A stretch of 64,000 bases of DNA from Deltaproteobacteria bacterium (lineage in GTDB: Bacteria > Myxococcota > Kuafuiibacteriia > Kuafuiibacteriales > Kuafuiibacteriaceae): NCBI GenBank assembly GCA_016703535.1, contig JADJBV010000002.1, forward strand, positions 1,302,001 to 1,366,000, read 5' to 3'. Under the pieces are notes generated by a model. That model was not told the origin of the DNA, did not search any database, and worked only from the letters and a program-made list of their open reading frames with translations. Below are positions 26,690-34,490 of the stretch, piece by piece. Position 1 is the stretch's first letter, and each line of letters opens with the position of its first letter. A program made the position numbers and the translations under genes.

Positions 26690-27673
26690 TCAACGTTCGC
26701 TGTCCAGGTGCCGCATCTGCTCGGCCTGATAACGTTCGCCGGTGACGCCGCCCAAGGCCTCGATCTCCGCCATGGTCGCGTCGTCGAGGGGGTGCTCCAG
26801 CGCGCCCAACGCGTCGTTGAGTTGAGCCACGGTGCGGGCGCCGACCACCGGCAAAAACTCGGGGGTTCGTCGTCGCACCCAGCCGATCGCCAGCTGGGCC
26901 GGGGTCAGGTTTTTGGCCTTGGCGATCCGGGCCAGGCCCGCCACCACCCCTTCGTTTTGGGGCTTTTGTCCGTCGGCGAAGCGCGGCAGGTAAGCGCGAA
27001 AGTCGGTGGGGCCATTGGGTTTGCTGCCCGAGAGGAGCCCCCGGGAGAGCACGCCGTAGAGGGTCGCTGAGATCCCGAGCTCCCGCAGGGTCGGGAAGAT
27101 CTTCTGCTCGGGGCCGCGGCTGGCGAGTGAATATTCGATCTGCAGATCGGCGATCGGGTGCACAAGGTGGGCGCGACGGATGGTCTCGGCGCCGACCTCG
27201 GAGAGGCCGATGTGCCGGACGTAACCCGCCTTCACCAAGTCGGCGATGGCGCCGATGGTGTCTTCGATGGGGACCGAAGGATCGAGCCGCGCCGGCCGAT
27301 AGATGTCCACGTAGTCCACGCCCAGGCGCTTCAGCGAATAGGCGAGGAAGTTGCGCAGGGCCACCGGTCGGTTGTCGACGCCGCCCCAACCGCAGTCGGG
27401 AGATCGGAGCGCGCCAAACTTCACCGACAGCTGGACCCGATCGCGGCGGCCAGCGATGGCCTTCCCGATCAAGAGCTCGTTGTGGCCCATGCCATAGAAG
27501 TCGCCGGTGTCGATCAGCGTCACGCCTCGCTCGATGGCGGCCTGCAGCGTACGGATGCTCTCGGCCTCGTCGCTAGGGCCGTACATGCCCGACATGCCCA
27601 TAGCGCCGAGGCCGATCGGAAAGACCTGCGGCCCGTGGCGGCCGAGGGGGAGGGGAGGGTGTTTTTGATTCAT
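26690..27673 (-). CDS. Aldo/keto reductase
   Basis: 327 residues, a complete NADPH-dependent aldo/keto reductase barrel. GLGAMGMSGMYG, LIDTGDFYGMGHNELLIGKA (catalytic Asp and Tyr), the LSVKFG lysine, GLSEVGAETIRRAH, and the NADP-binding GWVRRRTPEFLPVVGART are present. The position of the usual catalytic His is occupied in DIYRPARLDP, as in YakC/AKR13-like members, which have this same change. It reduces aldehydes or ketones; the substrate is unknown. Divergent from a LysR gene across 57 bases. Confidence 0.92.
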   Translation of the reverse strand: MNQKHPPLPLGRHGPQVFPIGLGAMGMSGMYGPSDEAESIRTLQAAIERGVTLIDTGDFYGMGHNELLIGKAIAGRRDRVQLSVKFGALRSPDCGWGGVDNRPVALRNFLAYSLKRLGVDYVDIYRPARLDPSVPIEDTIGAIADLVKAGYVRHIGLSEVGAETIRRAHLVHPIADLQIEYSLASRGPEQKIFPTLRELGISATLYGVLSRGLLSGSKPNGPTDFRAYLPRFADGQKPQNEGVVAGLARIAKAKNLTPAQLAIGWVRRRTPEFLPVVGARTVAQLNDALGALEHPLDDATMAEIEALGGVTGERYQAEQMRHLDSER

Positions 27674-27715
27674 GGGGGCCAGCTTAAGCCTTCCCAGTCA
27701 TCAATCCAGTGAATA

Positions 27716-27730
27716 GGATGTATACCATCC
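27716..27730. promoter_or_regulatory. Candidate LysR operator between aldo/keto reductase and LysR genes
   Basis: GGATG, TATAC, CATCC: perfect 5-base arms around an AT-rich centre, directly before the LysR start codon in a 57-base divergent gap. The AGGATG may also serve as ribosome-binding site, so autoregulation by occlusion is conceivable. Confidence 0.35.
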
Positions 27731-28657
27731 ATGAACCAAGGTTATGAAAGAGACCTGGACCTCAACCTGCTCCGTGTTTTTGTGGTGGTCGCCGAAAGTG
27801 GATCGGTCACCGCCGCCGCCAGCCGCCTCTACCTCACCCAGCCCGCGGTCAGCGCCGCCCTCCGCCGCCTCACCGCCGCGGTCGGTGCGCCCCTCTACGC
27901 CAGGGCCGGCCGCGGCCTGGTCCTCACCACCCGCGGTCAACGGCTGTTGGATCACGCTCGGCCCCACCTGGAGGCCCTGGTGCAGGCCGCCCGTTCCCCG
28001 GCGGCCTTCGACCTCCGGACCAGCGATCGCACGATTCGCCTCGGGCTCTCGGACAGCAGCGACCTGTGGTTGTTGCAACCTCTCTTGCACCGCTTGGAGG
28101 TCGAGGCCCCGCAGCTCCGGCTGATCGTCTTGCCGGTGCAGTTCCGCACGGTGGGGCCCGCCTTGGCCAACGCTTCGGTCGATCTGGCGGTGACGGTGGC
28201 CGACGAGCTCCCCGCCGGTGTCCGCCGAGAGGCCCTCCTCCTCGGTGGTTTTGTGGTGCTCTACGATCCTCGGCGGCTGCGTCTGGGGCGGCTGACTGTA
28301 CCCTCGTACCTCGAACAGGAGCACGTGATCGTCTCCTACAACGGCGACCTACGCGGCGTGGTCGAGGACCTGCTCGGGCTCCAGCGAAAGGTGCGGGTGT
28401 CGGTGCCGTCCTTTCAGACCATCGGTGGGGTGGTCGAAGGCAGTCGCCTGGTGGCCACCGTGCCCAAGTTGGTCGCGCAAGATGTCTTGCGCCGGCACCC
28501 CAAGCTGAAGACCGCGCCGGTGCCCTTTCGCTTCGACTCCACACCCCTCGAGTTGTTGTGGCGAAGTGCGGTCGAGGACGATCCGGCCATCACTTGGGTG
28601 CGGAAGGTGATCGGCGAGATCGGGGCCGCCACCCAAAAGCGGCTGGGCCGGGGGTGA
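27731..28657 (+). CDS. LysR-family transcriptional regulator
   Basis: 308 residues. Winged helix-turn-helix at the N-terminus (DLDLNLLRVFVVVAESGSVT, then AAASRLYLTQPAVSAALRRL), followed by a NodD/PnbR-type effector domain (IRLGLSDSSDLWLLQPLLHR, VDLAVTVADELP). It is divergent from the aldo/keto reductase and probably regulates it. It carries a 7-base-arm copy of the GCAAG-N4-CTTGC palindrome at 28475-28492. Confidence 0.92.
   Translation: MNQGYERDLDLNLLRVFVVVAESGSVTAAASRLYLTQPAVSAALRRLTAAVGAPLYARAGRGLVLTTRGQRLLDHARPHLEALVQAARSPAAFDLRTSDRTIRLGLSDSSDLWLLQPLLHRLEVEAPQLRLIVLPVQFRTVGPALANASVDLAVTVADELPAGVRREALLLGGFVVLYDPRRLRLGRLTVPSYLEQEHVIVSYNGDLRGVVEDLLGLQRKVRVSVPSFQTIGGVVEGSRLVATVPKLVAQDVLRRHPKLKTAPVPFRFDSTPLELLWRSAVEDDPAITWVRKVIGEIGAATQKRLGRG
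28477..28490. repeat. GCAAG-N4-CTTGC palindrome with extended arms
   Basis: GCAAGATGTCTTGC inside a LysR gene; arms extend to GCGCAAG/CTTGCGC. Confidence 0.45.
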
Positions 28658-28664
28658 GCGAACT

Positions 28665-29903
28665 TCAGGCCGCGGATCGCCGTCGACGAACCCCCAGCGC
28701 CACGCCGATCCCCACCCAAAACGCGAGGGCGCCGCTGAGCCCGGGCGTGGCTCGAGGGGCCGCGCTGCAGCCGCACCCATCTTCGTTTTCGGGGATGAGC
28801 CCAGCGTCGACCACGTTCGGTCCGGTATCGGTGGAGGCTTGTGCGTCAGCGGGGGTGCCCGCATCGAACCCGCTGCCGGTGTCGGCCGCTCCGCGGTCCG
28901 CGGCACCAGTGTCCGTGACCACGGCGTCCATCGGCGCGGCATCGGCGACCATGGCGTCGAGCGCGACCCCGGCGTCGGTCGGAGGCTCCACACAAGCCCC
29001 GGAGACCGGATCGCAAATCGAAGTTGGTGCTTGGCAGTCGCCGGCCTGACAGGGGCGGCAAAGGTTGGTCGCGTCGTCGCAGATCGGAGCCGTCCCACCA
29101 CAAGTGATGAGCCCTTGGGGTTCATGGCAGCCGCACCGATTTTGATCGCCGGTCACGGGTTGAAAGTCGAGGCAGCGGGATCCGTAACCCTGGCAGACCC
29201 AAACATGGCTGTTGGCGCAGATCCCGGTCAGACCGTCCAGGACCGTGATCGTGCGGCCTTCGAGCGGTGGCATCCCGATGGGGGAGGCGGTGCGCACGAC
29301 ACCGCCCGTGCTGGTCACGACGGCCGCCGTGTTCAGCGTGCTGCTGACGACGACAAATCGATTGCTGCCGTAGATCCGGGCGATGCCGTCGGCGCCGCTG
29401 ATGCCGAGGGGAGCCAGCGAAAAACGGCCGACGCTCACCGATCCCGATCGCACGTAGCTCACGACCTCGTTGGTCCCATAACTCAGGACGTACAGCCGAT
29501 TGTCACGACCCAAGGCCAGGCCCGCGCAGATGGAGGATCCGCTCAGGTTGGCGGTGGAGAGAGACGTATAGGTGGTGGCGTCGACCTCGGTGAGCAAGCA
29601 GTTCTGGGTCAACAAGAGCACCCGCTGCGTCAGCGGATCATAGTCGGCCCCGTCGAGGGTCCCCGAAGCCGTCGGCGGCGCGGACATGGTCGTGCCGTTC
29701 GGGATCCCATCGATCGTGAACTCTTGGCCCGCCCCATTGAAGGCGAACATCGAGACCACACCCCGATCACTGTTGTAGGCGCCCGACTGAACGATCGTGA
29801 GGCTCGTCGTTGCGGTCCGGAGATACTGAAAGTCCTGAGCGAAGGCACTCCCGGGAACGGCCCACCCCAACAAAACCACCAAAACGGAGCGTCCGAACGA
29901 CAT
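28665..29903 (-). CDS. MYXO-CTERM-like surface protein with propeller-like and Cys-rich regions
   Basis: 412 residues. A signal peptide (to about FAQD, residue 23) is followed by about 220 residues of beta-propeller-like text (LDGADYDPLTQRVLLLTQNC, LALGRDNRLYVLSYG, GADGIARIYGSNRFVVVSST), a Cys-rich block (about 250-310) and an Asp/Ala/Thr-rich linker. The tail has GCGC, a hydrophobic helix and RRRR, the MYXO-CTERM type of sorting signal, which leads to processing and surface display. No enzyme motif. Codon choice looks different from its neighbours by eye (less TTG), which might indicate recent acquisition. Confidence 0.82.
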   Translation of the reverse strand: MSFGRSVLVVLLGWAVPGSAFAQDFQYLRTATTSLTIVQSGAYNSDRGVVSMFAFNGAGQEFTIDGIPNGTTMSAPPTASGTLDGADYDPLTQRVLLLTQNCLLTEVDATTYTSLSTANLSGSSICAGLALGRDNRLYVLSYGTNEVVSYVRSGSVSVGRFSLAPLGISGADGIARIYGSNRFVVVSSTLNTAAVVTSTGGVVRTASPIGMPPLEGRTITVLDGLTGICANSHVWVCQGYGSRCLDFQPVTGDQNRCGCHEPQGLITCGGTAPICDDATNLCRPCQAGDCQAPTSICDPVSGACVEPPTDAGVALDAMVADAAPMDAVVTDTGAADRGAADTGSGFDAGTPADAQASTDTGPNVVDAGLIPENEDGCGCSAAPRATPGLSGALAFWVGIGVALGVRRRRSAA

Positions 29904-30024
29904 GGGCCAGGTTAGGTGGGCTCGGTCCGACGGTCAATACCTTCCCCTGGCCGAACTCATCGCTTTTGTCGTGCTCGGTGAGCCTTTCACCGTCACCACG
30001 GGGCAGGGGCGGCGCCACGCTCGA

Positions 30025-30708
30025 TCAAGCCGCCGCGTGGGCCAGCGCCGAAGGAGATTGGCAGTCGACGATCGCCGGCGCTTCGCGGATCAGCGCGTCG
30101 TTCTCGAGCGCAGCGACCATGAACAAAGCGAAGTCCGTGCGTCGCGTGATGTTGCTCTTCAATACGGGATCGCCGACGTGTCGGCTCCACACGGGTAGGC
30201 CTCGACTTTCGCCCTCTTCGAGATCACTTCCGCGGACCACGGTCCAGCGTGTGCCACTTTCGAAGATCCGGCGACAAGCTTCGACCTGATCGTCGAGCTC
30301 CGCGAAGCGCAAGGTTCGAGCCACCCAGCCGAACACCACGACGACCGCTTTGAAGGCTGGCGAGTAGACGTCTTGCCCGTCGCGGGTGATGTGCCAGCCG
30401 CAGGAGAACACGAGCCGGGCTCCAGGACGTGCGTAGTCGAGGACGGCCTGAGCGGTTCCCGAAGAATATTGCTGCAGGCCCCAAGGAACCAACACCGTCA
30501 ATACACCATCGCAGCCTTCGACCGCCCGCTTGATGACTTCCCGATCGTTCGTCGCGCCGGGGATGATCGTGATTCGATCTTTGAACGCGTCGAGCTTGGC
30601 TACGCTTTTTTCGCGGCAGACGCCGACGACCTCGTGGCCCCGGTCGAGCGCGTGTTGCACCATGTATCGTCCCAGCTTCCCAGACGCACCAATGATACAA
30701 ACCTTCAT
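30025..30708 (-). CDS. NmrA/SDR-like NAD(P)-binding protein
   Basis: 227 residues. ATG 30708 has GGAGG upstream. The Rossmann motif KVCIIGASGKLGRYMVQHAL at the N-terminus, then GVCREKSVAKLDAFKDRITI and DGVLTVLVPWG follow the atypical SDR (NAD(P)H-binding, NmrA-like) pattern. The classical YxxxK is not evident, so it may be a redox sensor or an epimerase/dehydratase relative. It stands between the MYXO-CTERM gene and a divergent small zinc-ribbon gene. Confidence 0.85.
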   Translation of the reverse strand: MKVCIIGASGKLGRYMVQHALDRGHEVVGVCREKSVAKLDAFKDRITIIPGATNDREVIKRAVEGCDGVLTVLVPWGLQQYSSGTAQAVLDYARPGARLVFSCGWHITRDGQDVYSPAFKAVVVVFGWVARTLRFAELDDQVEACRRIFESGTRWTVVRGSDLEEGESRGLPVWSRHVGDPVLKSNITRRTDFALFMVAALENDALIREAPAIVDCQSPSALAHAAA

Positions 30709-30870
30709 GTGCCTCCTCCCTTATTGCCCGGCCGGGAACCGTCAAGGGCGGGTGGCACGGCCCGCTGTGGAGCGGCTGCTTCATCCCCGGCCGAAGGAAA
30801 TAGCCGAGGGGCGGCCACGGGTTGGCGCCAGGGATCCACGCCGGGCCGACCGGCGGTATGCTCCCCTCCC

Positions 30871-31275
30871 ATGTACGACCGATCCGACGAGTCTTGTGTG
30901 ATGTGCGGCGGCGACGGCCGCATTGGGAACGCGTTCGGAGCGACCAAAACCTGTCCGAGTTGCCACGGATCGGGCCGGAAGATGGAGGACTACGGGCCTC
31001 GGGACGTGACCAAGACCAAGTCGGCGCAAGGGCGTGGGCCGATGGCGGCCCAGAGCGCCAAAGAGGCGGAGCAGGCGAAAAAACACACCGCACCTTGGAC
31101 CAAAGAGGGCGTGATCCTCGCGGGCGAGATCAAAGAGTGCAGCATGATTTCGGCCGAGACCAAAACCCGCTTGCTCAACGAGATCGTGGCCTACGAAGCG
31201 AGCCATGGCGACTGCACCAAAACCTTCTCGAAGAAGGTCCGAAAGCAACTTCGAGGGACCGTCAGCTCGACCTGA
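30871..31275 (+). CDS. Small DnaJ-type zinc-ribbon protein
   Basis: 134 residues. ATG 30871 starts the protein. The N-terminus holds two CxxC pairs in DnaJ style: CVMCGGDG and CPSCHGSG. These should bind one zinc. The rest is Lys-rich and helical, without a J domain or signal peptide, so it is cytosolic. Role unknown; an RNA- or chaperone-related function is only a guess. It is followed by a DMT permease 39 bases on. Confidence 0.75.
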   Translation: MYDRSDESCVMCGGDGRIGNAFGATKTCPSCHGSGRKMEDYGPRDVTKTKSAQGRGPMAAQSAKEAEQAKKHTAPWTKEGVILAGEIKECSMISAETKTRLLNEIVAYEASHGDCTKTFSKKVRKQLRGTVSST

Positions 31276-31314
31276 GCGCGGCCCGATCGTCGTCGTCAGT
31301 GACTGGGTGTCGGG

Positions 31315-32154
31315 GTGGAGTGGACGGTTTTCCTGGCCATGCTCGTCAGCGCGAGCATGCACGCGAGTTGGAACGCGTGGGTGAAGTCGCGGCCCGATCC
31401 GGGGAGCGCCATCGTTGCCTTGAGTTTGGGATCCGGCCTGCCCTACGTCTGCGTGCTCTTGTGGGTGGGGCTGCCTTCGAGCGCGGCGTGGCCCTTTATT
31501 GCCGGGACGGTGGGGCTCAGCACCAGCTCGGCCTTGATCCTGACGGCGGCCTACCGGCACGGGGACTTTGCGGTCGCTTATCCGCTGGTCCGGGGGCTGA
31601 TCCCGGTGGCCCTGGTGTTGGCGGCGATCCCGGTCTTTCACGAGACCCCTTCGAGGGGTGGGGTCGCGGGGGTGGTGGCGGTGGCCTTGGGCCTACTTTT
31701 GGTGGCCTGGGAGTCGGCCCGGCGCTCCAAGACCATGACCACCAAAGGCCTCGGCCTCGCCGCGACCGCCGCGGCGCTGAACGCGACCTCGGCGCTCCTC
31801 GATGCCCAAGGTGCAAGGCTGGCGGCCCACCCCTTGGCCTACGCGGGGACCATCGCGGTTTGTAGCTCCCTTTTTATGGCGGTGACCCAGGTGCGTCGCC
31901 GAAACTTGGGTCAGGTGCTCCGGACCGAATGGAAGGTCGCGATCTTCGGGCCGTGGCTCTCGAACGGATCCTATCTGCTCTACGTCTGGTCCATGACCCA
32001 GGCGCCGGTGGCCACCGTGGCGGCCCTGCGGGAGACCAGCATGTTGTTCGCGTTGGTGATCGGCGCGGTGGCCCTTCGGGAGCACATCGGTGGGTGGCGG
32101 GTGGTGGCGGTCGGCCTGATGCTGGGCGGCGTCTGTTTGCTCAAGTTGGCCTGA
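31315..32154 (+). CDS. DMT-superfamily (EamA-like) transporter
   Basis: 279 residues, starting at GTG. Ten hydrophobic segments are arranged as two repeats; conserved parts include SASMHASWNAWVKS in helix 1, YRHGDFAVAYPLVRG in helix 3, and YVWSMTQAPVATVAALRETS in the second repeat. The pattern fits EamA drug/metabolite exporters in the inner membrane. The substrate is not deducible. Confidence 0.88.
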   Translation: MEWTVFLAMLVSASMHASWNAWVKSRPDPGSAIVALSLGSGLPYVCVLLWVGLPSSAAWPFIAGTVGLSTSSALILTAAYRHGDFAVAYPLVRGLIPVALVLAAIPVFHETPSRGGVAGVVAVALGLLLVAWESARRSKTMTTKGLGLAATAAALNATSALLDAQGARLAAHPLAYAGTIAVCSSLFMAVTQVRRRNLGQVLRTEWKVAIFGPWLSNGSYLLYVWSMTQAPVATVAALRETSMLFALVIGAVALREHIGGWRVVAVGLMLGGVCLLKLA

Positions 32155-32166
32155 GCTTCGTCGGGC

Positions 32167-32907
32167 TCAGCCCTCTTCCAGATCGAGGAAGGCCCGGGCC
32201 CGGGGATCTTGTGGGTCTTTGAGCACCTGGGCGGGCGGTCCGTCCTCCACGATTTGGCCTTCGGCGAAGATCAGGGCGCGCCCACAAAGTTGAGCGGCGA
32301 AGCGGAGATCGTGGGTCACGGTCAACAAGGTCAGGCCTTCTTTGGCCAGCTGCCGCAAGAGGTCCACCAGATCGCCGACGCGCTGGGGATCCAGGGCCGA
32401 GGTCGGTTCGTCGAGGAACAACACCGTCGGCTCCATGGCCAAGGCCCTTGCGATGGCGACCCGTTGTTGTTCTCCCCCCGAAAGACGGCGGGGCATGGCG
32501 TCCACTCGGTGGCCCATCCCGACCTTCTCGAGCAAGGCCCGAGCTTTGGCCTCGGCTTGGGCTCGGGGCTCTTGCTTCACCTGGACCGGCGCCTCCATCA
32601 CGTTGGCCAAAGCCGACATGTGGCTGAAGAGGTGCCACTGCTGAAAGACGAAGCCCGCTACCCTTCGGATCGCGTGGAGGGCGTGGTGGTTGCCGCCCAG
32701 GGCACCGGGCGACAAGGTGGCTTGATCGATCTCGATCTGGCCGCCATCGAAGGGCTCGAGGCCGTGCAGGCAGCGGATCAAGGTGCTTTTGCCGCCGCCC
32801 GAGGGCCCGACCAAGGCGACCACTTGCCCGGAAGGGACCTCGAAGGAGAGATCCTGGATCACCGTGCGGGCGCCGTATTTTTTGGTGAGGCCTTGAACCC
32901 GGATCAC
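32167..32907 (-). CDS. Amino-acid ABC transporter ATP-binding protein (GlnQ type)
   Basis: 246 residues. Walker A GPSGGGKST, Q-loop VFQQWHLF, signature LSGGEQQR, Walker B VLFLDEPTSALD and H-loop VTHD are all intact, and the length fits polar amino-acid importers. The start overlaps the stop of the fused binding-protein/permease gene (ATGA at 32904-32907), so the two proteins are translationally coupled and make one importer. Confidence 0.93.
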   Translation of the reverse strand: MIRVQGLTKKYGARTVIQDLSFEVPSGQVVALVGPSGGGKSTLIRCLHGLEPFDGGQIEIDQATLSPGALGGNHHALHAIRRVAGFVFQQWHLFSHMSALANVMEAPVQVKQEPRAQAEAKARALLEKVGMGHRVDAMPRRLSGGEQQRVAIARALAMEPTVLFLDEPTSALDPQRVGDLVDLLRQLAKEGLTLLTVTHDLRFAAQLCGRALIFAEGQIVEDGPPAQVLKDPQDPRARAFLDLEEG

Positions 32908-34382
32908 TGGTGGTCTCCGATCCGATCTTCGAGCCAGGCCGAAAGCCGCGACAACGGATAACTCATGCCCAGGTAAAGGCCGGCGCAGAGCAGGCCCGGG
33001 ATCAACCAGCTCCGCAGATCGACCGCGGTGATGGTCATACGTTTGGTCAACTCGACCACGGTGATCACCGAAACCAAAGAGCTGTCCTTGAGGAGGGCGA
33101 TGAAGTCGTTGGTCACGCCGGGCAAGGCGAAGCGCAGGGCCTGGGGCACCACGATCCGCCGCAGCGCCATTTTGGTGGGCATACCCAAGGCCTGGGCGGC
33201 TTCTAGCTGACCGGGGGGCACCGCCTCCATCCCGGCTCGATAGATCTCGGCCTCGTAGGCGGCGTAGTTGAGCCCCAGCCCCAAGATCGCGGCGGGCATG
33301 GCCGCCAAACGCAGGTGTTCGGACAGGTTGGAGAGCCCGAAGTAGATCACGTAAAGCTGAAGCAACACCGGCGTGCCCCGAAAGAGCTCCACGTAGAGTT
33401 GGGCCAAAAGCGCGGCCGGCCGCGGCCCGTAGCGGCGCACCAAGGCCAAGGTCAGGCCCAAGGAGATGGCCAAGATCATGGCCGAAACCGACACCAACAA
33501 GGTCACGGCCGCACCTTCCAGGAACAAGACCAGGTGGCCGCTGTTCAGTGCGGCGGTTTTGGTCGGGCCGACCATCTGTTCGGTGTCTCGATCGGTCCAG
33601 GTCAAAAGGCGCGCTTGACGCGGTCCATCGAGGCGCCAGCGATCGAGGATGCGGCGCAGCTCCCCCGACTCGGCCAACTTTTGGAGCGCCTGATCCAAGG
33701 CCCGCCGCAGATCTTGATCCGCAGGGCGTAAGCCAATGGCGTAGTGCCCGATGGCGGGTTCGCTGGCCAACTCCAGGGCTTGCTTCACCAAGCCGTAGCG
33801 GCCGGCGATCACGTCGTCGAGCAACACCGCGTCGAGGCGCCCGTGCTGCAGATCTTGATAGGGCTCCTCGACGCCTTCATAAGGCACGACCTCCACCTGG
33901 GCCTGACGCAGCAGCTCCCACGCCAAAGAGTTGGCCAAGGTGCCGACCTTTTTGCCGCGCAGTTCGGCCAAGGTCTGGGGTTTGGCTTCTCCTCGCCGCA
34001 CCACCAGTTGCTCGGCGAACACATAATACGGCCGCGTAAAGGCGACCGCCCCCACCCGGGCCGGCGTCACCTCCAGGCCGTTCATGATCACGTCGAAGGT
34101 CCCGCGCTCCAAGGAAGGCACCAGGCTCGACCAGTCGCTCTGCACAAACTCCGCCTTGACGCCCAACTCTTTGGCCAAGGCGTCGGCGATCTCGACCTCG
34201 AAGCCGATCAACTTCCCCGGCTGCTCCGGATCTTCGGAGACGTAAGGTTCACCCCCTTGAATGTCGCCGCCCCAACGGAGCACGCCGGCGTTTTGCACCC
34301 GGGCCAGGCCCGAGCCCGGCGCGCCCGCACTTTCGCTGCACCCGGCGAGGAGGAGCCCCGCCAGCCACCAGGCCCGCGTCAC
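32904..34382 (-). CDS. Fused substrate-binding lipoprotein and permease of a polar amino-acid ABC importer
   Basis: 492 residues from GTG 34382. A lipobox LAGC (Cys15) leads a solute-binding domain of the glutamine/arginine type (about 30-260; IGFEVEIADALAKELGVKAE, DVIMNGLEVTPARV, YVFAEQLVVRRGE). After about residue 275 comes a five-helix HisM/GlnP permease domain with the EAA-like loop EAAQALGMPTKMALRRIVVP. This fused arrangement is as in lactic-acid bacterial GlnP, but with a lipoprotein signal in front. Together with the ATPase it should import an amino acid. The divergent ABC exporter starts 108 bases away. Confidence 0.92.
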   Translation of the reverse strand: MTRAWWLAGLLLAGCSESAGAPGSGLARVQNAGVLRWGGDIQGGEPYVSEDPEQPGKLIGFEVEIADALAKELGVKAEFVQSDWSSLVPSLERGTFDVIMNGLEVTPARVGAVAFTRPYYVFAEQLVVRRGEAKPQTLAELRGKKVGTLANSLAWELLRQAQVEVVPYEGVEEPYQDLQHGRLDAVLLDDVIAGRYGLVKQALELASEPAIGHYAIGLRPADQDLRRALDQALQKLAESGELRRILDRWRLDGPRQARLLTWTDRDTEQMVGPTKTAALNSGHLVLFLEGAAVTLLVSVSAMILAISLGLTLALVRRYGPRPAALLAQLYVELFRGTPVLLQLYVIYFGLSNLSEHLRLAAMPAAILGLGLNYAAYEAEIYRAGMEAVPPGQLEAAQALGMPTKMALRRIVVPQALRFALPGVTNDFIALLKDSSLVSVITVVELTKRMTITAVDLRSWLIPGLLCAGLYLGMSYPLSRLSAWLEDRIGDHQ

Positions 34383-34490
34383 CGTCGCAACCTGAGGCAA
34401 AACACTCGGCCCTGCAAGCCCGATGGTCTGGATTGGCCGGGTCGCCCAGGCGCGGCTCGCCAGCGATGGGGGGGCGAGGTATGGACCCTC

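Noticed and set aside
30754..30772. TGGCACGGCCCGCTG as a second sigma-54 promoter ahead of the zinc-ribbon gene
   Set aside because: The -12 GC is not at the required distance from the -24 GG.
33744..34490. Upstream extension of the ABC exporter frame by about 250 codons
   Set aside because: It would be antisense to the importer binding domain; the exporter's helices begin right after GTG 34491.
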